Part shown: positions 37,856-50,590 of the stretch, piece after piece | Layout: every line of letters begins with the position of its first letter | Numbering within the stretch: position 1 is the stretch's first letter | Assembly (NCBI RefSeq): GCF_014201135.1 | Contig: NZ_JACHDR010000001.1 | Coordinates: 372,001 to 436,000, forward strand | Source: Neomicrococcus aestuarii | Lineage (GTDB): Bacteria > Actinomycetota > Actinomycetes > Actinomycetales > Micrococcaceae | Reading direction: 5' to 3' | DNA length: 64,000 nt | Translations under genes and position numbers: made by a program | Notes under the pieces: model-generated | The model's database searches: none | Told to the model about the DNA's origin: nothing | The model's input: only the letters and a program-made list of their open reading frames with translations

Positions 37856-39178
37856 GTGTCAGTGAACGAAATCCCCTTGGTAGAAGATGAAATTCGCAAT
37901 GATCCGTCATTTGCGAATGTGTGGCAAGAACTCAAGTGGCGTGGCTTGGTCCACGTTTCCACGGATGAGGCCGCGCTTGAAGAAGCGTTGTCCGGAGAGC
38001 CCATCACCTACTATTGCGGTTTCGATCCCACGGCGCCTTCCTTGCACCTTGGCAACCTGGTCCAGCTCTTGGTCATGCGCCGGCTGCAGCTTGCCGGCCA
38101 CAAGCCACTTGGACTCGTAGGTGGGTCTACTGGATTGATTGGTGACCCCCGCCAGACGGCAGAGCGCGTGCTCAACACCAAGGAAACCGTGGCCGAGTGG
38201 GTCGCGAAGCTTCAGGCACAAGTACGGCGCTTCCTCTCCTTTGAAGGGGAGAACGCTGCTCGCATGGTGAACAACCTGGACTGGACGGCTCCGTTGTCTG
38301 CTTTGGACTTCTTGCGTGACATCGGAAAGAACTTCCGCGTGGGCACCATGATCAAGAAGGAAACTGTTGCGGCGCGCTTGAACTCCGATGAAGGTATTAG
38401 CTACACCGAGTTCAGCTACCAGATCCTGCAAGGCATGGATTACTTGGAGCTGCACCGTCAGTACGGCTGCGTATTGCAGAGCGGTGGATCCGATCAGTGG
38501 GGCAACCTCACCTCAGGAACCGAGCTCATCCGTAAGGTCGAGGGCAAGCATGTTCACGCCCTGGGTACCCCGTTGATCACTAACTCCGATGGCACCAAGT
38601 TCGGTAAGAGCGAGGGCAACGCCATCTGGCTGGATCCGACGATGTGCTCGCCGTACACGTTCTACCAGTTCTGGCTTAACACGTCCGATGCTGATGTGAT
38701 CTCTCGACTCAAGGTCTTCACGTTCAAAACCCGCGAAGAAATCGAGGCGCTCGAGACCGCTGTAGCAGAGCGTCCACACACGCGTGAAGCTCAGCGCGCT
38801 TTGGCCTTTGCCGTGACTGCGTTTGTTCATGGCGTTGAAGCAACGAAGAACGTGATCGCTGCATCGGCAGCTGTATTCGGTCAGGGTGAACTTGCTGGAA
38901 TTGACGCTGATACCTTGAAGGCAGCTACGGCGGAACTTCCTTTTGCTGTTGTTCCCGTGAACGAAACCGGAATTATTGATCTCTTGGTGAGCTCAGGTCT
39001 TTCGAAGTCTAAGTCGGAAGCTCGCCGCACGGTGGGCGAAGGCGGAGCTTACGTCAACAACAACAAGATCTCTGATCCTGAACAGGTCATCGGCACCGAG
39101 GATTTGCTGCACGGCAAGTACTTGCTGATCCGTCGCGGAAAGAAGAACCTTGCTTTTGTGGAAGTTCAAGCTTCCTAA
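37856..39178 (+). CDS. tyrS: Tyrosine-tRNA ligase
   Basis: 440 residues, GTG start. Class I synthetase: HIGH-type PSLHLGNLVQLLVMRRLQ, tyrosine pocket YCGFDPTAPS and QILQGMDYLELHRQYG, KMSKS-type KFGKSEGNAIWL, and a C-terminal S4-like RNA-binding domain (VSSGLSKSKSEARRTVGEGGAYVNNNKI). 35 bp after helD; ends before a strong terminator upstream of the rRNA operon. Confidence 0.97.
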   Translation: MSVNEIPLVEDEIRNDPSFANVWQELKWRGLVHVSTDEAALEEALSGEPITYYCGFDPTAPSLHLGNLVQLLVMRRLQLAGHKPLGLVGGSTGLIGDPRQTAERVLNTKETVAEWVAKLQAQVRRFLSFEGENAARMVNNLDWTAPLSALDFLRDIGKNFRVGTMIKKETVAARLNSDEGISYTEFSYQILQGMDYLELHRQYGCVLQSGGSDQWGNLTSGTELIRKVEGKHVHALGTPLITNSDGTKFGKSEGNAIWLDPTMCSPYTFYQFWLNTSDADVISRLKVFTFKTREEIEALETAVAERPHTREAQRALAFAVTAFVHGVEATKNVIAASAAVFGQGELAGIDADTLKAATAELPFAVVPVNETGIIDLLVSSGLSKSKSEARRTVGEGGAYVNNNKISDPEQVIGTEDLLHGKYLLIRRGKKNLAFVEVQAS

Positions 39179-39233
39179 GAAAGCGCAAAACATAATCTGT
39201 TTCATATAAAGCGAAATAGAAATACGTAACTAC

Positions 39234-39282
39234 AACGGCTGGGCCGGCGGAGAATGAACCGCCGGCCCAGCCGTTTTTGTTG
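39234..39282 (+). terminator. tyrS terminator
   Basis: AACGGCTGGGCCGGCGG and CCGCCGGCCCAGCCGTT form a perfect 17-bp stem around AGAATGAA, then TTTTTGTTG. Confidence 0.95.
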
Positions 39283-39373
39283 CCGCTGCGCACTTTCACC
39301 CGATTCATCAACACGCCCTTGAACCTGGGGGACTGGCCCAATCGAAACCCGAACTGCTGCAGGCGGCGAGCCT

Positions 39374-39480
39374 GTGATCCAGTTCGCAATCAAAGAGTTC
39401 AAGCGGGATGGCGTTTGGCAGCTGATGCCCGCGCACCCAGACGAAGAAGCGAACCCCCAATTTTCCGCGTGTTTTGGGGC
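39374..39480 (+). pseudogene. Possible gene fragment upstream of rrn
   Basis: From GTG at 39374 the frame reads IQFAIKEFKRDGVWQLMPAHPDEEANPQ, which looks like genuine coding sequence. It then runs into G/T-rich non-coding DNA, with the frame open to 39601. No family recognised. It may be the start of a gene truncated by rearrangement at the rrn flank, or chance. Confidence 0.3.
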
Positions 39481-39528
39481 TTGTTGGGGTGTGGGGGTGG
39501 GTGCGACACGCCCGGGGTGTTGTGTGAT

Positions 39529-39557
39529 TTGTGGTGTGGGTGGAAAGTGGGTAAAGT
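39529..39557 (+). promoter_or_regulatory. Candidate rrn promoter P1
   Basis: TTGTGG (39529-39534), 17 bp, TAAAGT (39552-39557) within a G/T-rich stretch about 420 bp before 16S. Confidence 0.45.
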
Positions 39558-39717
39558 TTTCATCTGTCGCCGCGAGGAGAACGGGTCGGAAGGCTTGTTG
39601 ATTCGGGTGGCCAATCCACTAAAAATCTTTGAGGGTTGAGTTCTTGTTGCCTTTTATGGGTGGTGGGGGTGAGATTGTCGGGGTTTTTCGTTGAGGTCAG
39701 GCTCACATAAAGTGAAT

Positions 39718-39746
39718 TTGACGGAAACGAAAAAGGGTTGTAAATT
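39718..39746 (+). promoter_or_regulatory. Main rrn promoter
   Basis: TTGACG (39718-39723), 17-bp spacer, TAAATT (39741-39746), about 230 bp before 16S. The leader that follows (39755-39978) contains TGTTTGAGATCTCAATAG and a GTGGTGGTGT arm. That arm can pair with ACACCACCA after the 16S gene (about 41518) as the RNase III-type processing stem. Confidence 0.8.
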
Positions 39747-39978
39747 AGATAAGTCGCCAAGGCGGAAACGGAAAAAAGAATTATCCGTGAATGTTTGGCT
39801 GATGTCTGTTGTTTGAGATCTCAATAGTGTGTCATGTTTGTTGATACCGAAGTTTTTTCGGTAATAACTGCTGATGATGAATCCGTTTTGGGTTTGTTGT
39901 TGGTTTTTTATTGCTGGGTTTGAATTTGGTGCCATCGATCACGCGTTTTCCCGTGTGGTGTGGTGGTGTCTGTATTTT

Positions 39979-45116
<5,138 letters not shown>

Positions 45117-45336
45117 ACACCCCAACACACACCGTGTGAAAAATGGGGGAGAACATTCCAGCAGAAAAGCTGCCGCGTCCACCATACAGCACCGAAACAA
45201 CAAACCACCCCCACACCCGAACACACAACGTGTGAACGGGAACCGTGCAAACGGTTCAGTGAGGGGTAGACACCACACCATGTGTGAATACTTGAACCCA
45301 ACACCACAACATGTGGAACGTTGCTGGTTCGCCAAA

Positions 45337-45455
45337 GTTACGGCGGCCATAGCGTGGGGGAAACGCCCGGACCCATCCCGAACCCGGAAGCTAAGACCCA
45401 CAGCGCCAATGGTACTGCACCCGGGAGGGTGTGGGAGAGTAGGACACCGCCGGAC
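45337..45455 (+). rRNA. rrf: 5S ribosomal RNA
   Basis: About 119 nt. Starts GTTACGGCGGCCATAGCG and ends GTAGGACACCGCCGGAC; the ends pair (GGCGG/CCGCC). CCCATCCCGAACCCGGAAG and GGTACTGCACCCGGGAGGGT are typical. The 220-nt spacer after 23S (45117-45336) holds no other gene. Confidence 0.95.
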
Positions 45456-45465
45456 AACCCTTACA

Positions 45466-45560
45466 GGAAGACCCCCACAACGACGTGAGGGTCTTCCACA
45501 CTGTAACCACTGGAAACAGACCGCAATGAGCATCCTTTTTTGGGTGCTCATTGTCGTTTA
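45466..45560 (+). terminator. Tandem rrn terminators
   Basis: First hairpin GGAAGACCC (45466) / GGGTCTTCC (to 45497). Second CAATGAGCATCC, loop of Ts, GGTGCTCATTG (45524-45553). Double terminators are usual for rRNA operons. Confidence 0.85.
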
Positions 45561-45956
45561 ACTAGTGCAACGCAGCGTTCTTATTCCCTCGTGCGTAACC
45601 TGCTGCAGCGGCAAATCAGCCAAAAAGTCTTTTCCCAAGCTGGGCGTAACTGGCAGGTTGATGCCCAACCCAAGCCACGTCGTCGTATTGGATGCGGTTT
45701 CTACCGGGACTGAGAAAGGCCTTGTCAACGACGTTATTCTTGTACGATTGCCCAGCGCTTGTCATATTCGGGGTGAGTTCCAGACAGGTCTATTGTCAGT
45801 TTCTGTGCCACCTGTAATCTGTCTTCGGACACTAGACGCCCGCTGATTTCGAGACGCACATTAGCAACTCGATCAACCGGTCCGTCGTCCGTTGACGCTG
45901 CCAGGACGATGGTGCTACGAATCCGAGTTAGCGGTTCATTTCAGAGGGAGAAACGT
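45561..45956. other. Intergenic region, no gene seen
   Basis: About 400 bp between the rrn terminators and the interrupted carboxypeptidase gene. Short open frames here have no recognisable protein features or ribosome sites. It contains CCACGTCGTCGTATTGG at 45677, a weak relative of the dispersed CTGCGTCGTCGTAC motif. Confidence 0.5.
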
Positions 45957-46327
45957 ATGGTCACTTCGCGTCGTGTGCTTTTGAAAAGCATAGGAAGCGC
46001 GGCAGTAGTGGGTGCAAGCGCCGTTGTTTTGGCGACGCCCAGTGGCGCACTGACGGCAGGAACCACGATCACAGGTCTGAATCTGCGTTCCTCCTATACG
46101 GTAAACTCCACGATTTTGGCAGTAGTGCCGGCGGGAACTGTGGTCTACCCCTATCTCACCTACAACGTCTGGCACAAGATCTACTATCTTGTAAAACTTG
46201 GCTGGGTCTCCGCAAAGTACGTCAGCACACCGACGACCGTGGTGGGCGGTCGCGAAGTTGAAATTACAGAGGACTATGAACCGTCCCGGGTTTGATGCCG
46301 CTATCTTCTGTGAGAAAGATAGTGACT

Positions 46328-46639
46328 ATGCCCAAGCAGTTCCCGCCCGAAGTTCGTGACCGTGCAGTGCGCATGACCATGGATCGGTTGTCCGAATACC
46401 CGTCTGTCTATGCTGCCTGCAAGGCACTGGCCCCGAAGCTCGGGGTGGGCCCTGAATCGCTCCGGCGCTGGGTTGTCCAGGCTCAGATCGATGCCGGTGA
46501 GAAGACCGGACCAAGCACTGATGAGTTGGAGGAAATCAAGCGGCTCCGGGCTGAGGTGCGGGACTTGAAAGAGTCTAACGAGATCCTGAAACAGGCCTCG
46601 ATTTTCTTCGCGAGGGAGCTCGACCCTCGCCGCCGTTGA
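46328..46639 (+). CDS. IS3-family transposase OrfA
   Basis: 103 residues from MPKQFPPEVRDRAVRMTMDRL. Helix-turn-helix region (AACKALAPKLGVGPESLRRWVVQAQID) followed by a leucine-zipper coiled coil (TDELEEIKRLRAEVRDLKESNEILKQASIFFARE). This DNA-binding part recognises the IS ends. It is normally joined to OrfB by programmed -1 frameshifting: the OrfB frame is open from 46579, and a T-run at 46602-46605 (GATTTTCTTC) in the overlap is the candidate slip site. Confidence 0.93.
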   Translation: MPKQFPPEVRDRAVRMTMDRLSEYPSVYAACKALAPKLGVGPESLRRWVVQAQIDAGEKTGPSTDELEEIKRLRAEVRDLKESNEILKQASIFFARELDPRRR

Positions 46640-47616
46640 TCTGTCGATTCATCGACGAAATGCGCGCTGAAGGTTACGCGGTCGAGTCGATCTGTGCCGT
46701 CCTGCGGGAGCAGGGCGTGCGGGTCGCCGCACGAACCTACCGGGCGTGGAAGAAACGCCTTCCAGCCCTGCGCACCATCGAAGACGCCCGCCTCACCGAT
46801 GCACTTCGTGCTGTGAAAGTCCCCGACGCGAAGGGACGCCCCCGTCCCGAGATCATCTACGGACGGCGGAAAATGACACAGTGGCTGCGCCGTAACGGCT
46901 TCCCGGAAGCCTCCAAACACACCGTGGACCGGCTCATGCGCGAAGAAGGCATGAACGGGCTCGTCAGAGGCCGCAAGACCCGCACCACCATCCCCGGCAA
47001 GGACGGCCGCCGTGCCGGGGACCTGGTGAACCGGGACTTCACCGCCGCGGCTCCGAACCAGATCTGGGTCACTGATTTTACGTACGTCCCGGTCTACTCC
47101 GGATTCGTCTACGTTGCCCTGGTCATCGACCTGTATTCCCGGGCGATCCTCGGCTGGGAAACTTCAACCGTCAAGGACACCGCGTTTGTCGAACACTGCC
47201 TGCGGATGGCCTTGTGGCGGCGCGAACACACCGGCCGCCCGGCACCGACGGGACTAATTCACCACAGCGATGCCGGAAGCCAGTACACCTCGATCCGGTA
47301 CACCGACACCCTGGCCTTGGAGGGCCTACAACCGTCCATTGGCAGCGTTGGTGACGCCTATGACAACGCAGCAGCCGAGACCGTGATGGGGTTGTTCAAG
47401 AACGAGGCCGTTGCGAAGGATTCACCGTTCCGCAGCGGGGCGTTGAAGACCGAAACCGACGTCATGGAAATCGTCTTCGAGTGGGTCCACTGGTACAACA
47501 ACGAACGCCTGCATTCCGCCCTGGACCACCAAACGCCAGAGGAATACGAGCAGACATATTATGATCTACAAACCAGCTCGTTACCCGACGACGCCGCCAA
47601 CAAACAAGCGGCATGA
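46636..47616 (+). CDS. IS3-family transposase OrfB, rve integrase
   Basis: 326 residues if started at TTG 46636, which overlaps the OrfA stop; more likely made as the OrfAB fusion. HTH_21-type N-terminal region (FIDEMRAEGYAVESICAVLREQGVRVAARTYRAW, YGRRKMTQWLRRNGF) then the DDE catalytic core: first D in WVTDFTYVPVYSGFVYVALVIDLYSR, second D in LIHHSDAGSQYTSIRY, E in AAAETVMGLFKNEAV. The C-terminal WVHWYNNERLHSALDHQTPEEYE is typical of the family. All acidic residues are present. Confidence 0.95.
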   Translation: MICRFIDEMRAEGYAVESICAVLREQGVRVAARTYRAWKKRLPALRTIEDARLTDALRAVKVPDAKGRPRPEIIYGRRKMTQWLRRNGFPEASKHTVDRLMREEGMNGLVRGRKTRTTIPGKDGRRAGDLVNRDFTAAAPNQIWVTDFTYVPVYSGFVYVALVIDLYSRAILGWETSTVKDTAFVEHCLRMALWRREHTGRPAPTGLIHHSDAGSQYTSIRYTDTLALEGLQPSIGSVGDAYDNAAAETVMGLFKNEAVAKDSPFRSGALKTETDVMEIVFEWVHWYNNERLHSALDHQTPEEYEQTYYDLQTSSLPDDAANKQAA

Positions 47617-48387
47617 TTCCCGGGACGGTTCACTACACCTCCAACAGAGCAGGCCTGACAGATCGGTACTGGACGACGCCGTCCCTGACACCGCTTCTGG
47701 TGTCGGTCGCTGGAGCAGTTCGTATCAGCGATGTCCCGGCGAACTCAGTGGTTTACCGCGATCCGGTCAACGAAAAGCTCGGAGGCGAAGTGCCTGGGTG
47801 GTTCTTTGTCCGTACACAAGGTGCATCGGGTTGGATGGAAGCGTCCGTCTTGGCACGGACCAGCACAGCACGCACCAGTAACACTTTAGGGTGGACCAGA
47901 ACTCTGATTCTGAGCGTTCCAAACGGAACCCTTGCGGCAAAGCATCTGGTCGCCATCCCCTGGGATCCAGAAAAGACCCTGATTGCAGCACCAGCCCTCG
48001 CTGATCTGACGCGGTTGAACAACGCTTTCAAAGTGAAATTCGCGAAGAATCTGGATGTCGATCTTGCGAACCGTACGCTCGGTACGCAGCGCTATCTGTA
48101 TGAGGATTTAGGTCCCTATATTGCGGCCAAACCTGGCACCTCTAACCATGGTTGGGGCATGGCAATTGATGTTCCAGAGACTTTTGAGTATTCCTTCGAC
48201 GGGGCGTACTACAAGTGGTTGAAGGCAAACTCCTACAAGTGCAACTGGATTCATAGGACCAACCTTGAGCAGTATCGCGCCGACGGTTCCTTGAATCCCT
48301 ATGCTGAGTCGTGGCACTTCGAATACGTCGGCAAATAGTTCAGGGAAATTTCTTGAGGTACGTCGAAAGCCGCCGACGCCCCTCTTT

Positions 48388-48894
48388 CTATGCGTTCGTG
48401 GCTTCAAAACGGAGAATCTTCTCTTTGAGTTCTGTTCCGAAGAGATAGTTTCCGGCGGATCCGTCTGTTCTCACCACTCGGTGACACGGAACCACGAGGG
48501 CCACCAGATTTCTTGCGCACGTGCTTGCCGCTGCGCGAACAGCAGCGGGGCGGCCCGCCTCTGCCGCGAACTGGCTATACGTTAGTGGTTCGCCGGGTGC
48601 GATGCTTCGAAGCGTCTTCCAACATTGCTGTGAGAATTCAGTTCCCGACTGACGCACCGTGAAACGGTTCAGCGCCTCTAGATTCCCCGCTGCGTAATCC
48701 TGAATCCAAGCTCGTTCAGGGGCTTCCGCCGCCTCGTCTACCTGCGGCAATTGCTGATGAGCCGATGGCATCCGGGCGATGAGCTCCTCGAGAGAGCCGA
48801 ACCCGGAAGCGAGCACGGCACGGTCGGAACTATCCAGCACCATGTGAAATGGCTCGTTGAACAAAGGCTCGGTGATGATCATGAGTGCATTCAC
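48388..48894 (-). CDS. ogt: Methylated-DNA-protein-cysteine methyltransferase
   Basis: 168 residues from GTG at 48894, which overlaps the stop of the upstream ada-alkA gene (GTGA). A longer in-frame ATG at 48969 would lie inside that gene. Carries the active site VVPCHRVV near residue 138, the Asn hinge region and the Arg-finger helix (RPAAVRAAASTCARNLVALV). Transfers alkyl groups from O6-guanine to its own cysteine. Operon partner of the Ada-AlkA fusion: direct reversal plus base excision of alkylated DNA. Confidence 0.93.
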   Translation of the reverse strand: MNALMIITEPLFNEPFHMVLDSSDRAVLASGFGSLEELIARMPSAHQQLPQVDEAAEAPERAWIQDYAAGNLEALNRFTVRQSGTEFSQQCWKTLRSIAPGEPLTYSQFAAEAGRPAAVRAAASTCARNLVALVVPCHRVVRTDGSAGNYLFGTELKEKILRFEATNA

Positions 48895-50420
48895 TGCTCG
48901 GTGCTCTTCTTTCTCTGAAGTTCGAATTCCCACAAGTGCATGGCGGCGTATCCGCGCCAGGGTTTCCACGCTTCTGCCATGGTTCCAACGATTCGGGAGG
49001 AGGGTGCCCCTAGTGCTCGCTGAATGACCAGATCGCTCGCGGGAAAGGCGTCGGGATCAGCGAGGCATCGCATGGCGATGTACTCCACTGTCCACGGACC
49101 AATTCCGCGAATCGCATGAAGATGTTGCCTCACTGAGGCGGGATCTTCAGAAGTATCAAACGAGACATCTTTTACGAGGGCTCGAATGAGCGTCGAGAGG
49201 GTCTCCGAGCGGGCTCTCGTGAGTCCAATTGCTGCCTGAAACTCTAGCGGCGGGATCGCTTGAAGATCTGAAAGAGCCGGAAATGCATACCAGCCATCCC
49301 GTGAACTCTGTCCGAAATTTTCTATAAATCGAGTCTGGAACGTTCGCGCTGCGGCGAGGGAAACTTGCTGGCCCAGGACTGTAAAGATCGACGTCTCATA
49401 AGGATTAAGTGATCCTGGTATTCGAATTCCAGGACGAGCGGAAACCAGCGGATGAAGAATTTCACTGGATCTCAGTGCTGTGCCGATGATGGTGGGGTCC
49501 GCATCGAGGTCCAGCCATCTCCTGAGGTTTTGCAGAATGGGTGGAAGTCCACTGAGGTCCGGGACTTCGAGCTGCACGTGCACACTGTCTCCGCTGACGT
49601 TAGCGGGTAGGGACACTTTTCCAATGCCGTTCTCAAGATCAAGAACCCTGGTGAAGGTAGCTGGCGTGCCGTCGTTGCTCGCTGGGCTAAAAATCTCCCG
49701 TCCGCGAACCGTGTGCCTTTCAAAGAATCCGAACATTGCGTCTATATCGTACGGGGGCCGGAATTTCAGGCGAAGCGATAGCTGAAGGCTTTCGCTGCTT
49801 GCATTCCGCAACTCGGCCGTCCCCTTCTGAACGGTCGCCTCCTGGGCGCTAGAAGCGCGACGCAACTGAGACGGCGTCGTACCGTATTCCAGAGCCATGG
49901 TGTCATTGAACTGGCGAATGCTGCCAAAGCCCGCGGCATAGGCGATTTCCGTCATGGAAAGGTGCGTTTGCTCAATTAATAGGCGCGCGATTTGAGACCT
50001 GCGCGTCTGATTTAGTTGCGAAGGCGTCGCTCCCACCTTTTCAATGAAGAGCCTATGTAAATGCCTTTCGCTCACACCCATTTTCTCGGCCAGTCCCGAA
50101 ATTCCTTGAGTGTCTACGAACCCTGCACGGATAGCTCGAATTGCGCAGCTGACAAGGTCGGATCCCGAATCCCATTCTCGAGACCCTGGCAATGCGTCTG
50201 GACGACACCTTTTGCACGCTCGAAAGCCTGCGGCCACAGCTCCCGCAGCAGTGCGGAAGTAGTGACAATTGTGGGGCAACGGCGTGCGGGCGGGGCACGA
50301 TGGGCGGCAATAAATTCCCGTGGTGCGAACGCCGAGGTAGAAACGGCCATCGAAACGGCTGTCGCGGCTATCGACCGCGGCAAAGCACACCTCTGGATCC
50401 AGTTCCTGATCAATCATCAC
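48891..50420 (-). CDS. Ada N-terminal/AraC regulator fused to AlkA 3-methyladenine glycosylase
   Basis: 509 residues. N-terminal Ada zinc domain with four cysteines at about 38, 42, 69 and 72 (GIYCRPSCPARTP, ACKRCRP), the methylphosphotriester acceptor. AraC helix-turn-helix pair at 95-190 (GISGLAEKMGVSERHLHRLFIEKVG, EIAYAAGFGSIRQFNDTMALEYG). C-terminal AlkA (210-505): N-domain YDIDAMFGFFERHTVRGRE, HhH region LHAIRGIGPWTVEYIAMRCLADPDAFPASD, with the catalytic Asp in FPASDLVIQ. A sensor-regulator that is also a repair glycosylase, as in many actinobacteria. Likely controls its own operon with ogt. Confidence 0.94.
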   Translation of the reverse strand: MMIDQELDPEVCFAAVDSRDSRFDGRFYLGVRTTGIYCRPSCPARTPLPHNCHYFRTAAGAVAAGFRACKRCRPDALPGSREWDSGSDLVSCAIRAIRAGFVDTQGISGLAEKMGVSERHLHRLFIEKVGATPSQLNQTRRSQIARLLIEQTHLSMTEIAYAAGFGSIRQFNDTMALEYGTTPSQLRRASSAQEATVQKGTAELRNASSESLQLSLRLKFRPPYDIDAMFGFFERHTVRGREIFSPASNDGTPATFTRVLDLENGIGKVSLPANVSGDSVHVQLEVPDLSGLPPILQNLRRWLDLDADPTIIGTALRSSEILHPLVSARPGIRIPGSLNPYETSIFTVLGQQVSLAAARTFQTRFIENFGQSSRDGWYAFPALSDLQAIPPLEFQAAIGLTRARSETLSTLIRALVKDVSFDTSEDPASVRQHLHAIRGIGPWTVEYIAMRCLADPDAFPASDLVIQRALGAPSSRIVGTMAEAWKPWRGYAAMHLWEFELQRKKSTEQ

Positions 50421-50590
50421 TATTCAAGTGTGCGTTGTTAGAGAGATCTGCGCTAGCGGAAATCGGACATGGCTGTGAGAAGCGATGCATCTTTTACCCG
50501 AACGGCTGTTCCCCGGCGCAAATTCGCTCAGTGCACTAGAATTTAGGGAGTTCACCGGGAGTTTTCCCGTTTTCCTTCGAAAGGTTTTAC

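Larger units (their letters stand above)
46277..47632 (+). mobile_element. IS3-family insertion sequence, complete
   Basis: 1356 bp. Termini TGAACCGTCCCGGGTTTGAT and, inverted at the right end, TGAACCGTCCCGGGAATCAT; about 22 of 25 terminal bases match, with TG...CA ends. A direct 3-bp duplication CTA flanks it (46274-46276 and 47633-47635). Carries orfA and orfB in the -1 arrangement typical of IS3. Intact ends, duplication and open frames indicate a recent insertion that may still be active. Confidence 0.95.
45957..48338 (+). pseudogene. Secreted D-Ala-D-Ala carboxypeptidase (VanY/M15) gene split by an IS
   Basis: The first part (45957-46276) encodes a twin-arginine-like signal peptide (MVTSRRVLLKSIGSAAVVGASAVVLATPSGA) and an SH3-like segment (GTTITGLNLRSSYTVNSTILAVVPAGTVV). 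The second part (47636-48338) continues with another SH3-like repeat and an M15 domain: SNHGWGMAIDV (zinc His and Asp) and ESWHFEY (catalytic Glu/His). Removing the 1356-bp element plus one CTA copy joins codons GAC TAC ACC in the same frame, giving a 340-residue protein. GAGGGAG precedes ATG 45957. Such enzymes trim peptidoglycan stem peptides; the present allele should be inactive. Confidence 0.9.

Noticed and set aside
45565-45846. 93-codon frame after the rrn terminators
   Set aside because: No ribosome site, no family resemblance and atypical composition; treated as intergenic.
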